DNA from: Achromobacter spanius | Lineage (GTDB): Bacteria > Pseudomonadota > Gammaproteobacteria > Burkholderiales > Burkholderiaceae_B | Direction: 5' to 3' | DNA length: 64,000 nt | Assembly (NCBI RefSeq): GCF_003994415.1 | Contig: NZ_CP034689.1 | Location: forward strand, 1,178,001 to 1,242,000 | Part shown: piece after piece, positions 1 to 7,580 of the stretch | Layout: each line of letters opens with the position of its first letter | How positions within the stretch are numbered: the first letter of the stretch is position 1 | Translations under genes and position numbers: made by a program | The notes under the pieces: generated by a model | What the model was told of the DNA's origin: nothing | What the model saw: the letters and a program-made list of their open reading frames with translations, nothing else | The model's database searches: none

Positions 1-1
1 G

Positions 2-52
2 GCGCGCAACGCAGCGCGCCTGGATCCCGTCGAGGCGCTGGCCCGGGAATGA
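2..52 (+). CDS. C-terminal tail of a MacB-type ABC exporter permease (partial)
   Basis: Only the last 16 codons are inside the window and the gene begins upstream. The residues ARNAARLDPVEALARE resemble the usual end of MacB/FtsX-type permeases, where a conserved AA(R/K)LDPVEAL stretch follows the last membrane segment. The stop codon overlaps the ATG of the next gene (ATGA), and that gene encodes an outer-membrane channel, which fits a tripartite MacAB-TolC-like exporter operon. The assignment rests on this short tail and on context only. Confidence 0.5.
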   Translation, partial: ARNAARLDPVEALARE

Positions 53-1473
53 GGACGATGAAAGCGGTTTCCCTGAAATGCAAACCTGTCGTGCGGACGT
101 TGGCGCTGGCTCTGCCTTTGGTGCTGGCCGGCTGCGGCAGCTTGCTGCGCACCGACTATGAACCGCCGCTGACCCAGACGCCCGCCGCCTGGACCTACGG
201 TGGAGCGGCAGACGGACAAGCCGGTGCCCAAGTCCCCCTGGCTGACGGCGGTGCGTGGTGGCGCAATTTCAACGACCCGGTGTTGAACGGCCTGGTCGAT
301 GCCGTCCTGGCGCGCAATAACGATCTGGCCGCAGCCGCCATCCGCGTGCGCCGCGCGCAATACCAGGCGGGCCTGACCGAAGACAAGCTGATCCCGCAGT
401 TGGGCGGCGACGCCAACGTGACGCGCAACCGCAACCTGTATGGCGACCGGGCCATCACGCGCGCCAACCAGGCGCAACTGACCGTCAGCTACGAAGTGGA
501 CCTGTGGGGCAAGCTGTCGCGCCAGCGCGATGCGGCGCAATGGGAAGCGCTGGCCACCGAGCAAGACCGCCAGTCCGCCGCCTTGTCGCTGGTGGCCACC
601 ACCGCCACGCTGTATTGGCAGACGGCCTTCATCAACCAGCGCATTGCCAGCAGCGAGGAAAGCATCGCCTACGCGCGCCGCACGCAAGACCTGGTGCGCG
701 CGCAATACGCGGCGGGCGGCGCGTCGGCGCTGGAACTGGCCGAAGCCGAGCAGACCGTGGCCAGCCAGCAGGCAGCGCACACCCTGCTGGTGCAGCAGCG
801 CGTGGAATACACCAATGCGTTGACGATTCTGTTCGACGGCCCGCCCGACCGCAGCATGGCCAACCCGCCCAGCTTGCCGCAGTATCCGCTGCCCGAGGCG
901 CGCGCGGGCGTGCCCGCGGACCTGCTGAGCCGTCGCCCCGACCTGCGCGCCACCGAGCTGCGCCTGCGCGAGGCGCTGGCTACCGTGGATGCCACCCGCG
1001 CCAGCTTCTACCCGCCGGTGACGCTGACGGGTGCGGTGGGCAGCGCCAGCCCCACGCTGTCGAACATGCTGCAAAACCCCATCGCCACGCTGGGCGTAGG
1101 TCTGACGCTGCCGTTCCTGCAATGGAACCAGATGCAGTTGAACATCAAGATCTCGAAGGCGGATTACGAAGAGCGTGTGGTCAATTTCCGGCAGGCGCTG
1201 TATCAGGCCATGGCCGATGTGGAAAATGCGCTGTCGAATCGAACCCAGCTGGCCTTGCAGGCCGAGCAGCTTGCGCGGTCGCTGCGCGCGGCGCGCGAGG
1301 CCGAGCGCCTGTACGAGGTTCGGTATCGGGCGGGGGCGGTGTCGTTGAAAGACTGGCTGGACGCGCAGGAAAAACGGCGCACGGCCGAGATTGCCCGCGA
1401 TGAGAACGGCCTGAACCGCCTGGTGAACCAGGTGACGGTGTACCAGGCGTTGGGCGGGGACGATGCGGTCTGA
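49..1473 (+). CDS. Outer-membrane efflux lipoprotein, NodT/OprM family
   Basis: This is the outer-membrane channel of a tripartite efflux pump and would connect an inner-membrane exporter and its adaptor to the outside. The first ~29 residues form a lipoprotein signal with lipobox LAGC (Cys 29 from the first ATG). The rest has the two repeated outer-membrane efflux domains, including the SYEVDLWGKLSRQRDAA segment and the FYPPVTLTGAVG segment typical of the family. The length of 474 aa is normal. The ATG at 49 overlaps the upstream MacB-like stop; an alternative ATG at 58 has GAGG just ahead of it and keeps the whole signal peptide, so the start is uncertain by three codons. The upstream neighbour suggests macrolide- or peptide-type export, but the substrate cannot be read from sequence. 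Confidence 0.9.
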   Translation: MRTMKAVSLKCKPVVRTLALALPLVLAGCGSLLRTDYEPPLTQTPAAWTYGGAADGQAGAQVPLADGGAWWRNFNDPVLNGLVDAVLARNNDLAAAAIRVRRAQYQAGLTEDKLIPQLGGDANVTRNRNLYGDRAITRANQAQLTVSYEVDLWGKLSRQRDAAQWEALATEQDRQSAALSLVATTATLYWQTAFINQRIASSEESIAYARRTQDLVRAQYAAGGASALELAEAEQTVASQQAAHTLLVQQRVEYTNALTILFDGPPDRSMANPPSLPQYPLPEARAGVPADLLSRRPDLRATELRLREALATVDATRASFYPPVTLTGAVGSASPTLSNMLQNPIATLGVGLTLPFLQWNQMQLNIKISKADYEERVVNFRQALYQAMADVENALSNRTQLALQAEQLARSLRAAREAERLYEVRYRAGAVSLKDWLDAQEKRRTAEIARDENGLNRLVNQVTVYQALGGDDAV

Positions 1474-1521
1474 GGCTGGAGTTGAAGTTACAAGCTTGAT
1501 GCCTGCCCTAAAATAGCCGCC

Positions 1522-2361
1522 ATGAACTCGCCCGACCACCCAGCCCCCTCCGCCGATCTGGACCGCCGTTTCGGCGGTCTGTCCCGTTTATATGGCCCCC
1601 AGGCGCCCGCCCGCCTGCAAAGCGCGCACGTTGCCGTGGTGGGCCTGGGCGGCGTGGGGTCCTGGACGGTCGAAGCCCTGGTGCGATGCGGCGTGGGCGC
1701 GTTGACGCTGATCGACCTGGACCACATTGCCGAATCCAACGTCAACCGTCAGATCCATGCACTGACGTCCACGCTGGGGCAGTCCAAGGTTGATGCCATG
1801 GCCGAGCGGGTGTTGGAGATCAACCCCGAATGCCGCCTGACGCGCATTGACGACTTTGTGTCGCCCGAGAACGTGGCCGAGGTCTTGCCGGGGCCGTACA
1901 CCGTCATCATCGATTGCACCGACCAGGCCTCGGCCAAGATCGCCATGATTCTGCATGCGCGCGCGCTGGGCGTACCCATGCTGCTGTGCGGCGGCGCGGG
2001 CGGCAAGACCGACCCGCTGGCCTTGCGGGCGGGCGACCTGTCGGCCGCGGTGAACGACGCCTTGCTGGCCAAGCTGCGCAACAAGCTGCGCCGCGAGCAC
2101 GGCTTTCCCCGCGCGTCCGACCAGAACGGCAAGGCGCTCAAGCGCGTGCCGAAGATGGGCGTGCATGCGCTGTGGTTCGACCAGCCGGCCATTCTGCCGG
2201 ACGCCTGGACCCGCCCCACCGAGGGCGAAGACGATATGGGCGCGGCGGCGCAGAGCCCCGCGCCGCAGGGTTTGTCTTGCGCGGGTTACGGGTCGGTGGT
2301 GACGGTGACCGCGGCCATGGGCATGGCGGCGGCCAACGAAGCGTTGCGGATGGCGATCTGA
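1522..2361 (+). CDS. tcdA: tRNA threonylcarbamoyladenosine dehydratase TcdA (CsdL/YgdL)
   Basis: TcdA is an E1-like enzyme that uses ATP to cyclise N6-threonylcarbamoyladenosine at position 37 of ANN-decoding tRNAs to ct6A. The protein has the ThiF/MoeB/HesA Rossmann fold: GLGGVGSW near residue 40, then LIDLDHIAESNVNRQ, which holds the acidic and Arg residues that bind ATP. The 279 aa length is slightly longer than E. coli TcdA. No Shine-Dalgarno sequence precedes the ATG. A TAAAAT hexamer ends 7 bp before it, so a leaderless or nearly leaderless message is possible. The gene faces the Rieske ferredoxin gene tail to tail. Confidence 0.9.
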   Translation: MNSPDHPAPSADLDRRFGGLSRLYGPQAPARLQSAHVAVVGLGGVGSWTVEALVRCGVGALTLIDLDHIAESNVNRQIHALTSTLGQSKVDAMAERVLEINPECRLTRIDDFVSPENVAEVLPGPYTVIIDCTDQASAKIAMILHARALGVPMLLCGGAGGKTDPLALRAGDLSAAVNDALLAKLRNKLRREHGFPRASDQNGKALKRVPKMGVHALWFDQPAILPDAWTRPTEGEDDMGAAAQSPAPQGLSCAGYGSVVTVTAAMGMAAANEALRMAI

Positions 2362-2428
2362 ACGCGGGGCGCCCGGGTTGCTATCGCGGTGGCCACGTGG
2401 ACTGCGGCGTCGGTAGTCGCAGCGGCCG

Positions 2429-2746
2429 CTACATTCCCACGAACACCATCCCGTCTTCGATCCTGACCGGGTAGGTCGCCACGTTCTCGCGCAAGGGCGA
2501 ACATAGCGCTCGCCCGTCGCGCACGTCAAAGCGCCCCTGATGCAGCGGGCATTCGATTTCATGGCCGGTCAAGAAGCCATCGCATAAGCGCGCGTTGCCG
2601 TGCGTACAGAGGTTGTCGGTGGCGTAGACCTGGCCGTCCACGCCATACAGCGCGATTTCGCGGTCGCCTGCCTGCACGGCGATCACGTCGTCTTCCGGCA
2701 CATCGGCATGGGCGATGGCCTTGATCCATTGGGTAGTCATAGTCAT
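2429..2746 (-). CDS. Rieske [2Fe-2S] ferredoxin of an aromatic oxygenase (NagAb/NahAb type)
   Basis: This 105-aa ferredoxin carries electrons from a reductase to the oxygenase encoded just upstream. It has a complete Rieske motif, CTHGNARLCDG followed by CPLHQGRFD, and closely resembles the naphthalene/salicylate system ferredoxins NahAb/NagAb as I remember them. I chose the ATG at 2746 because AGGA lies 8 nt upstream; a second ATG two codons later is possible. It is third in the minus-strand set alpha-beta-ferredoxin, the same order as nagG-nagH-nagAb. No reductase gene is adjacent, so electrons must come from a reductase encoded elsewhere. Confidence 0.88.
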   Translation of the reverse strand: MTMTTQWIKAIAHADVPEDDVIAVQAGDREIALYGVDGQVYATDNLCTHGNARLCDGFLTGHEIECPLHQGRFDVRDGRALCSPLRENVATYPVRIEDGMVFVGM

Positions 2747-2765
2747 GGCGGTGATCCTGGCTAGG

Positions 2766-3245
2766 CTAGATGGGGTAGATAAGCGAATTGGGCACCAGCT
2801 CGCTGTCGAAGATGCACAGCCGCGATTCAAACTTCAGCCCGTCCGGCGTGCTGCGCACCACGTCCAGGTAGCGGCCCACGTTGAACACCGTGGTGAACTG
2901 GTTGGGCTTGGTGCGAAAGACGGCGTAGTTGGCTTCGGATTCGATGCGGTCACCTTGCACCGACAACACGCGCGGCGCTCCCATCACATGGCGCTGGTAG
3001 TAGGGGTCGTGGAAGATCGTTTCGGTGGCGCCGTAGATACGGTCTTTCAACATGGCGCGGCTTTCGAACGACATGGTGGCCAAGGGGTAGCCGCGTTCGT
3101 GGTTCTCGCGGGGCAGCACCTTGTAGGTGCAGTCTTCCAGAAAGAAGTCCGGCCACTTCTCCCATTGCTCGGCGTCCAGCGCGGCGGCGTAGTCGGTGTA
3201 CAGGCAGGTCAGGCGGTAGTAGAGCGGAAAGTCCAGCATCGTCAT
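2766..3245 (-). CDS. Aromatic-ring hydroxylase beta (small) subunit, NagH-like
   Basis: This 159-aa protein is the small structural subunit of a Rieske non-heme iron oxygenase. It has the NTF2-like cone fold typical of ring-hydroxylating beta subunits: LYYRLTCLYTDYAAALDAEQ at the N terminus and the conserved RYLDVVR...FESRLCIFDSE end. It starts with an ATGA overlap to the alpha-subunit stop and has GGAGG just upstream, which supports this start over a longer upstream frame. Beta subunits have no catalytic residues; they stabilise the alpha3-beta3 hexamer. The NagH-like label rests on operon order and on the neighbouring NahR-type regulator. Confidence 0.85.
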   Translation of the reverse strand: MTMLDFPLYYRLTCLYTDYAAALDAEQWEKWPDFFLEDCTYKVLPRENHERGYPLATMSFESRAMLKDRIYGATETIFHDPYYQRHVMGAPRVLSVQGDRIESEANYAVFRTKPNQFTTVFNVGRYLDVVRSTPDGLKFESRLCIFDSELVPNSLIYPI

Positions 3246-4480
3246 GCCTCCATTACGCGGCGCCAATACGCGTACATGCCGCGTATCAGCGTTTCGGTCA
3301 CCATGTGGTCGGTGTTCTCGGCGGTCTTGCCGCCCAGTTCCGCCACGCTGCGGTGCCACGGTTTCTGTTCAAAGCCTGATTGCGAAAATTCAATCACTTC
3401 GCCGTCGTCCGCCGATACGAAGCCGGCCGGGCCGAACAGGTTGGCCTGGCGCAGCCGCCGTCTCGTCATCTCGGGGGTGTCGTCGGCAAAGCCGAAATGC
3501 GTCCAGACGAAGTCAAACGCGTCATGGCCCACGGGCTGGATGTGGCGGGTGGACAGCGAATTGACCTGCTGCTGGATGATGACGCTGGGAAACAGCGTCA
3601 TCAGCACGGCAGTGGGGCCGTTCCACCACGGCTCCGGCACGATGTCCAGGAAGCGGTCATCGTTCAGCGACATCTGTTCCTTGAAGCTGGACACGCCGCT
3701 GGTCACGCTGCCCTTGCCGCCCTGGCCGCGCGTGGAAATCATGGCGGCGTGGCGGAAATGGCGGTCCATCTTCAGTTCCGACCGGTTGTCCGCGCGCCAC
3801 AGGCCGAAGGTGACGAACCAGGTGTGCAGCAGGCCGGGGTGATAGGGGTCCTTGATGTTCTCCTGCATCAGCTTCCAGTTGCCCGGGATGCGCTGGCGGC
3901 TGTAGCCATGGATGACCAGTTCACGGCCATCGAAGACACGGTCGAAATAGTGCAGGATGTCTGGCCCCAGATAGTCTTCCAGCGGTTCGGCGTCGTGGTC
4001 GAACGAGGCGAACACCACGCCGTTTCGACAGGCCACCGCCAGCTTGGTCAGACCGTGGTCTTCGGTCTTGAAATCGGGCGGCATGCCGCCGTTGACCTTG
4101 CCGTCTTGTTTGACGCCGCGCCGGAAGGGTACGCCGATAAGGTTGCCTTCCAGGTCGTAATTCCATTGGTGATAGGGGCAGACGAATTCGCTGCGGTTGC
4201 CGGCGCGTTCACGGCAGAACTGCACGCCGCGATGAGCGCACACGTTTTCCACCACGCGCACCTGGCCGCTCTGGCCGCGCAGCAGAATCACTGATCGTTC
4301 GCCGACAGCGGTGCGCTTGAAGTCGCCCGGGTTGGGAATTTCAGCTTCCAGGCCGACGTAGCACCAGTGCGCCCGGTAGAAGAAGCGTTCCAGCTCGCGC
4401 TGGTGCAAGGCGGCGTCGGTGTAGACGCCAAAGGGAATACGGTGGGAACCGTCGCCCTGCCAGGGCGGGTCGATGTGCAT
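3242..4480 (-). CDS. Rieske non-heme iron oxygenase alpha subunit, salicylate 5-hydroxylase-like
   Basis: This is the catalytic large subunit of an aromatic-ring hydroxylase. The N-terminal Rieske domain contains CAHRG and CPYHQW, the Cys/His pairs that hold the [2Fe-2S] cluster. The catalytic domain contains NWKLMQENIKDPYHPGLLH, which includes the D-x2-H-x4-H iron-binding pattern. The 412 aa length is normal. From memory the sequence style (ERFFYRAHWCYVGLEAEIP, GDFKRTAVGERSV) matches NagG, the large subunit of salicylate 5-hydroxylase, which makes gentisate. A terephthalate- or anthranilate-type substrate cannot be excluded. It is the first gene of a three-gene operon divergent from a NahR/NagR-like regulator. 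Confidence 0.85.
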   Translation of the reverse strand: MHIDPPWQGDGSHRIPFGVYTDAALHQRELERFFYRAHWCYVGLEAEIPNPGDFKRTAVGERSVILLRGQSGQVRVVENVCAHRGVQFCRERAGNRSEFVCPYHQWNYDLEGNLIGVPFRRGVKQDGKVNGGMPPDFKTEDHGLTKLAVACRNGVVFASFDHDAEPLEDYLGPDILHYFDRVFDGRELVIHGYSRQRIPGNWKLMQENIKDPYHPGLLHTWFVTFGLWRADNRSELKMDRHFRHAAMISTRGQGGKGSVTSGVSSFKEQMSLNDDRFLDIVPEPWWNGPTAVLMTLFPSVIIQQQVNSLSTRHIQPVGHDAFDFVWTHFGFADDTPEMTRRRLRQANLFGPAGFVSADDGEVIEFSQSGFEQKPWHRSVAELGGKTAENTDHMVTETLIRGMYAYWRRVMEA

Positions 4481-4503
4481 GGCTTGTCTCCTATTTTTAT
4501 TGC

Positions 4504-4526
4504 TTCATCATCGGGCAGGCGATGAA
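4504..4526. promoter_or_regulatory. Candidate LysR-type operator (TTCATC-N11-GATGAA)
   Basis: A perfect 6-bp inverted repeat, TTCATC and GATGAA, is separated by exactly 11 bp. It lies between the divergent oxygenase and NagR-like genes. It fits the T-N11-A rule for LysR-type recognition sites and lies 24-46 bp from the oxygenase start codon. It could be the binding site of the adjacent regulator. The match is by eye only. Confidence 0.4.
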
Positions 4527-4559
4527 ATAAATAAATAGAATCTGATCAATAGAAAACAT

Positions 4560-4579
4560 CACCAAAATCAATATTGGTG
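4560..4579. promoter_or_regulatory. Inverted repeat CACCAA-N8-TTGGTG before the NagR-like gene
   Basis: A perfect 6-bp inverted repeat (CACCAA, TTGGTG) with an 8-bp AT-rich spacer ends 11 bp before the regulator ATG. Its right arm runs into the GGTGGAGA ribosome-binding region. It may serve autoregulation or be an mRNA hairpin that affects translation of the regulator. Confidence 0.35.
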
Positions 4580-4590
4580 GAGACAAACGC

Positions 4591-5523
4591 ATGAACCTGA
4601 AAGACGTGGACCTGAACCTGCTGGTCGTCTTCAACGAACTGCACAAGCACGGCCGGGTGTCGGCCGCCGCGCAGAGCCTTGGTATCTCGCAACCTGGGGT
4701 CAGCAACGCGCTGAGCCGCTTGCGCAAGCTGCTGGGCGATGAATTGTTCCTGCGCACCTCGCGCGGGATGGTGCCCACGCCCTATGCCGAAGCGCTGGCG
4801 CAACCCATTGCGGATGCCTTGGGCGCGCTGCATGGCACGCTGAACGCACGCGCCGTGTTCGACCCGGCGCGCAGCGAACGGGCGTTTGTGATTGGTGTGA
4901 ACGACGTGGGCGAAACCTATTTCCTGCCGCGCTTGATGCGGGCGCTGGACTCCGCCGCACCGGGCGTCACGATACGCACGGTGCGGACCACGTCGATCGA
5001 TGTGCGCGATGAGATGGAACGCGGCCGTATCGACCTGGCCATGGGCTTTCTACCCAGTCTGCAAAGCGGTTTCTTTCAACGCAAGCTGTTCAGCCAGCCC
5101 TATGTGTGCATCTTCCGGCGCGACCATCCGCTGGCGCGCTCGGGGGTGACGGCCAAGCAGTTTCGGGCGGCCGAGCATGTGGCGATCGTGTCCGAGGGCA
5201 CGGGGCATGGCGTGGTGGACGAGGTGATTGCCCGCGCGGGCATCCGCCGCCGCTTGCGGCTGACGGTGCCGCACTTCATGGCGGTGGGGCCGGTGCTGCA
5301 AGCCACCGACATGATCGCGGTGGTGCCGCGACGCTTTGCCGATTGCGCCTGTACGCCCTTCGGGCTGGCCACGGCGCCTTGTCCGGTGAAGATTCCGGAG
5401 TCGGTTATCAATGTGTTCTGGCACGCCCGCAACCACCGCGAGCCGGCCAATCAATGGCTGCGCCAGGTGGTGGTGGACCAGTTCGCGGATCAGGACGGAG
5501 GGGTCAGGCTTCCCGCAGCGTGA
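4591..5523 (+). CDS. LysR-family regulator, NahR/NagR-like
   Basis: This 310-aa LysR-type activator probably controls the divergent oxygenase operon. The N-terminal winged helix (LNLLVVFNELHKHGRVSAA, then GISQPGVSNALSRLRKLLGD) is followed by an effector domain. Several stretches closely match NahR from memory: ETYFLPRLM, LQSGFFQRKL, GTGHG, VPHFMAVG and NVFWHARNH. NahR/NagR respond to salicylate, so salicylate is the best guess for the inducer. The ATG follows GGTGGAGAC. The 3' end overlaps the convergent pabC-like gene by 20 bp, so there is no room for a separate terminator. Confidence 0.85.
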   Translation: MNLKDVDLNLLVVFNELHKHGRVSAAAQSLGISQPGVSNALSRLRKLLGDELFLRTSRGMVPTPYAEALAQPIADALGALHGTLNARAVFDPARSERAFVIGVNDVGETYFLPRLMRALDSAAPGVTIRTVRTTSIDVRDEMERGRIDLAMGFLPSLQSGFFQRKLFSQPYVCIFRRDHPLARSGVTAKQFRAAEHVAIVSEGTGHGVVDEVIARAGIRRRLRLTVPHFMAVGPVLQATDMIAVVPRRFADCACTPFGLATAPCPVKIPESVINVFWHARNHREPANQWLRQVVVDQFADQDGGVRLPAA

Positions 5524-6136
5524 CGGTGAACCAGCCGCGCAGCGCGTTGGACAGGCGGATTTCCTTGGCCTCGTGCAGGTCGTCCAGCGTCAGCACGCGT
5601 TCGCGGGCGTTGGCGGTGTCCAGTAATTCACCACGTTGCACGCCAGGCAAACAGCCGCTGGACACGGGCGGCGTGCACCAGCGGCCGTCCAGCAGCAGGT
5701 AGACGTTGCTGCGGCTGCCTTCGCAGAGCTCGCCGCGTTCGTTCAGGTAGAGCAGGTCAAAGATGTTGGGATGCGCGGGCAACCATTCGATGGTCTTGGT
5801 GTACCAGGGCCGGTGCGTGGTCTTGTAGCGCAGCAGCGGTTCGGACGACCGCAGCGTTTCAGGCGCCAGCATCACTTCCTGCACGGCGGGCAGCGGGGGC
5901 AGCGGGGCGGTCTGGATATGGCGGCTGCCGTCGCGGGCCACCAGCAGGCGCAGCCGGTGCGGGCCCGGCGTGACCAGGCCCATGGCCGCGATCATGATGT
6001 CGCCTTCAATGGCGCGCCCAGCCCATGCGTAACCCAGATCCTTGCAGGCGGCTTCCAAGCGCTTCAGATGGCGCGCCAGCAAGGGCACGCGCTGTTCGGC
6101 ATCGACCAGGATGGTCTCGATCAGTTCGGGTTGCAT
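5504..6136 (-). CDS. pabC: Class IV aminotransferase-fold protein, 4-amino-4-deoxychorismate lyase-like
   Basis: This 210-aa fold-type IV PLP enzyme is the likely lyase that releases pyruvate from aminodeoxychorismate to give p-aminobenzoate for folate. Family features include the N-terminal ETILVDAEQRVPLLARHLKRL, NERGELCEGSRSNVYL and the PPVSSGCLPGVQRGEL segment that holds the cofactor phosphate. AGGAGCG lies 6 nt before the ATG. It follows pabB on the same strand, separated by about 300 bp that hold a repeat element. This supports the PabC assignment, although the protein is shorter than E. coli PabC (269 aa). Confidence 0.75.
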   Translation of the reverse strand: MQPELIETILVDAEQRVPLLARHLKRLEAACKDLGYAWAGRAIEGDIMIAAMGLVTPGPHRLRLLVARDGSRHIQTAPLPPLPAVQEVMLAPETLRSSEPLLRYKTTHRPWYTKTIEWLPAHPNIFDLLYLNERGELCEGSRSNVYLLLDGRWCTPPVSSGCLPGVQRGELLDTANARERVLTLDDLHEAKEIRLSNALRGWFTVTLREA

Positions 6137-6234
6137 GGGACGCTCCTGGAAAATCGCGGTTGTGGACCGCGCTCTATGCTACTACCGAGTGGTGGGTCGC
6201 GGGGGCGTGGGCGTGGCGGGTCGCGGGACATGGT

Positions 6235-6398
6235 CGTAGGATGGGTGAAGCGCGGCAGGGCCGCCCCAAGAACACCTTCGTCAATCGCGCGTAACCCATC
6301 AATCGGCGCCGGATATATCACCAACGCTGCATGATGGGTTACGCGCGGCAGATGTTCGCGTTCTTGCGCACACCATCGCGCGCTTCACCCATCCTACG
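6235..6398. repeat. Two-hairpin intergenic repeat, copy 1
   Basis: Most of the 302-bp gap between pabB and the pabC-like gene is this element. Outer arms GTAGGATGGGTGAAGCGCG (from 6236) and its reverse complement (6379-6397) enclose inner arms CGCGCGTAACCCATCA (6286-6301) and the reverse complement (6332-6347). Each outer/inner pair is separated by 31 nt. No reading frame or transposase is present. Two more copies lie at 47459 and 55328. Confidence 0.85.
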
Positions 6399-6438
6399 AT
6401 TGCGGGTTGCGGATTGCCGACATGCGTCGCGCCAGCCA

Positions 6439-7575
6439 TCACCCCCGCAATATCCGCGCTTTCCAATGGCATTCCTGCCATTCCTCCGCGGGGTCGGAAT
6501 CGTGCACTATCCCGCCGCCTACGCTATACACGCCGTGGCCGTGGTCATCCAGCACCAGCGTGCGGATCGCGACGTTCAGTGAAAAATCGCCATTTGGCGC
6601 CAGCCAGCCTACGCTGCCGCAATACAGACCGCGCGGGGCGGTTTCCATTTGGCGGATCCGGCGCATCGCGGCTACCTTCGGGGCGCCGGTAATCGACCCG
6701 CAAGGAAACAGCGCATGCAACACCTCTTGCAGCCCGGCCCCCGGCGCCTCGGCGGATACCGTTGACGTCATGGTCCAAACCGTGGGGTAGCGTTCCAACG
6801 AAAACAGCGCATCCACCTTGACCGAACCCGGCTGCGCCAGGCGGCCCAGGTCGTTGCGCAGCAGGTCCACGATCATCAGGTTTTCGGCGCGGTTCTTCTC
6901 GCTGGCCAGCAAGGCCTGGCCCAGGCGCGCGTCTTCGATCGGGTCGGGATGGCGCGGCGCGGTGCCTTTCATGGGGCGGGTCGTCAGCCGCGATCCCTCA
7001 CGCCGCACAAACAATTCAGGCGAAAACGACAGCACCGTGCGCTCGCCATCCTGAATGAAGGCGCCATGCGCCACCGGGTTGCGCGCGGCAATGCGCCGGT
7101 ACAAGGTGGCCGGGTCGCCCTGGTATTGCAGGTCCAGCGGCTGGGTGTAATTGACTTGATACAGCTCGCCGTCTTCGATCAGTCCGCGTATGGCGTCAAT
7201 CTGGCGCACGTAGTCGGCCTCGGTCATGCGCGGCGCGGGCAGGCTGATGGCGGCGGGGGCACTGGCGGCGTCCGGCGCGTCCCAGGGGGTGTCGTCCCCC
7301 TTACGTTCGAAGACCAGCGCCGTCAGCCGGGGCCGGCCGTCGTCTTGCGGAGGCGTCCAGGGGCCGGCCGGCGCGGCCAGGGTGGCTTCGGGCAGCAGCC
7401 ATTCGCCCAGTTCATAGTCCAGCAACAGGGCCACCCAACGCCCCTGTTGCCGCGCGGCCTCGATGGCCGCCAGCGCGGGCGCGACGTCGGCGGCGGTGCG
7501 CGCTTCGATCCGGGAACAAAAGCCCTCGAACCGAAACGCGCGACCGGCCAGCCGGTCTTCAAAACGACAATCCAT
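6439..7575 (-). CDS. pabB: Aminodeoxychorismate synthase component I
   Basis: PabB aminates chorismate to 4-amino-4-deoxychorismate in folate synthesis, using ammonia from a PabA-type glutaminase. The 378-aa protein carries the C-terminal chorismate-binding domain: GELYQVNYTQPLDLQ, TRPMKGTAPRHPDP, SEKNRAENLMIVDLLRNDLG, and PCGSITGAPKVAAMRRI near the end, all hallmarks of PabB/TrpE. It is shorter than E. coli PabB because the N-terminal region is reduced. It starts 5 bp after the uvrA stop, so the two genes are probably co-transcribed. The pabC-like gene follows after the repeat element. No PabA gene is in this window. Confidence 0.9.
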   Translation of the reverse strand: MDCRFEDRLAGRAFRFEGFCSRIEARTAADVAPALAAIEAARQQGRWVALLLDYELGEWLLPEATLAAPAGPWTPPQDDGRPRLTALVFERKGDDTPWDAPDAASAPAAISLPAPRMTEADYVRQIDAIRGLIEDGELYQVNYTQPLDLQYQGDPATLYRRIAARNPVAHGAFIQDGERTVLSFSPELFVRREGSRLTTRPMKGTAPRHPDPIEDARLGQALLASEKNRAENLMIVDLLRNDLGRLAQPGSVKVDALFSLERYPTVWTMTSTVSAEAPGAGLQEVLHALFPCGSITGAPKVAAMRRIRQMETAPRGLYCGSVGWLAPNGDFSLNVAIRTLVLDDHGHGVYSVGGGIVHDSDPAEEWQECHWKARILRG

Positions 7576-7580
7576 GCTTG

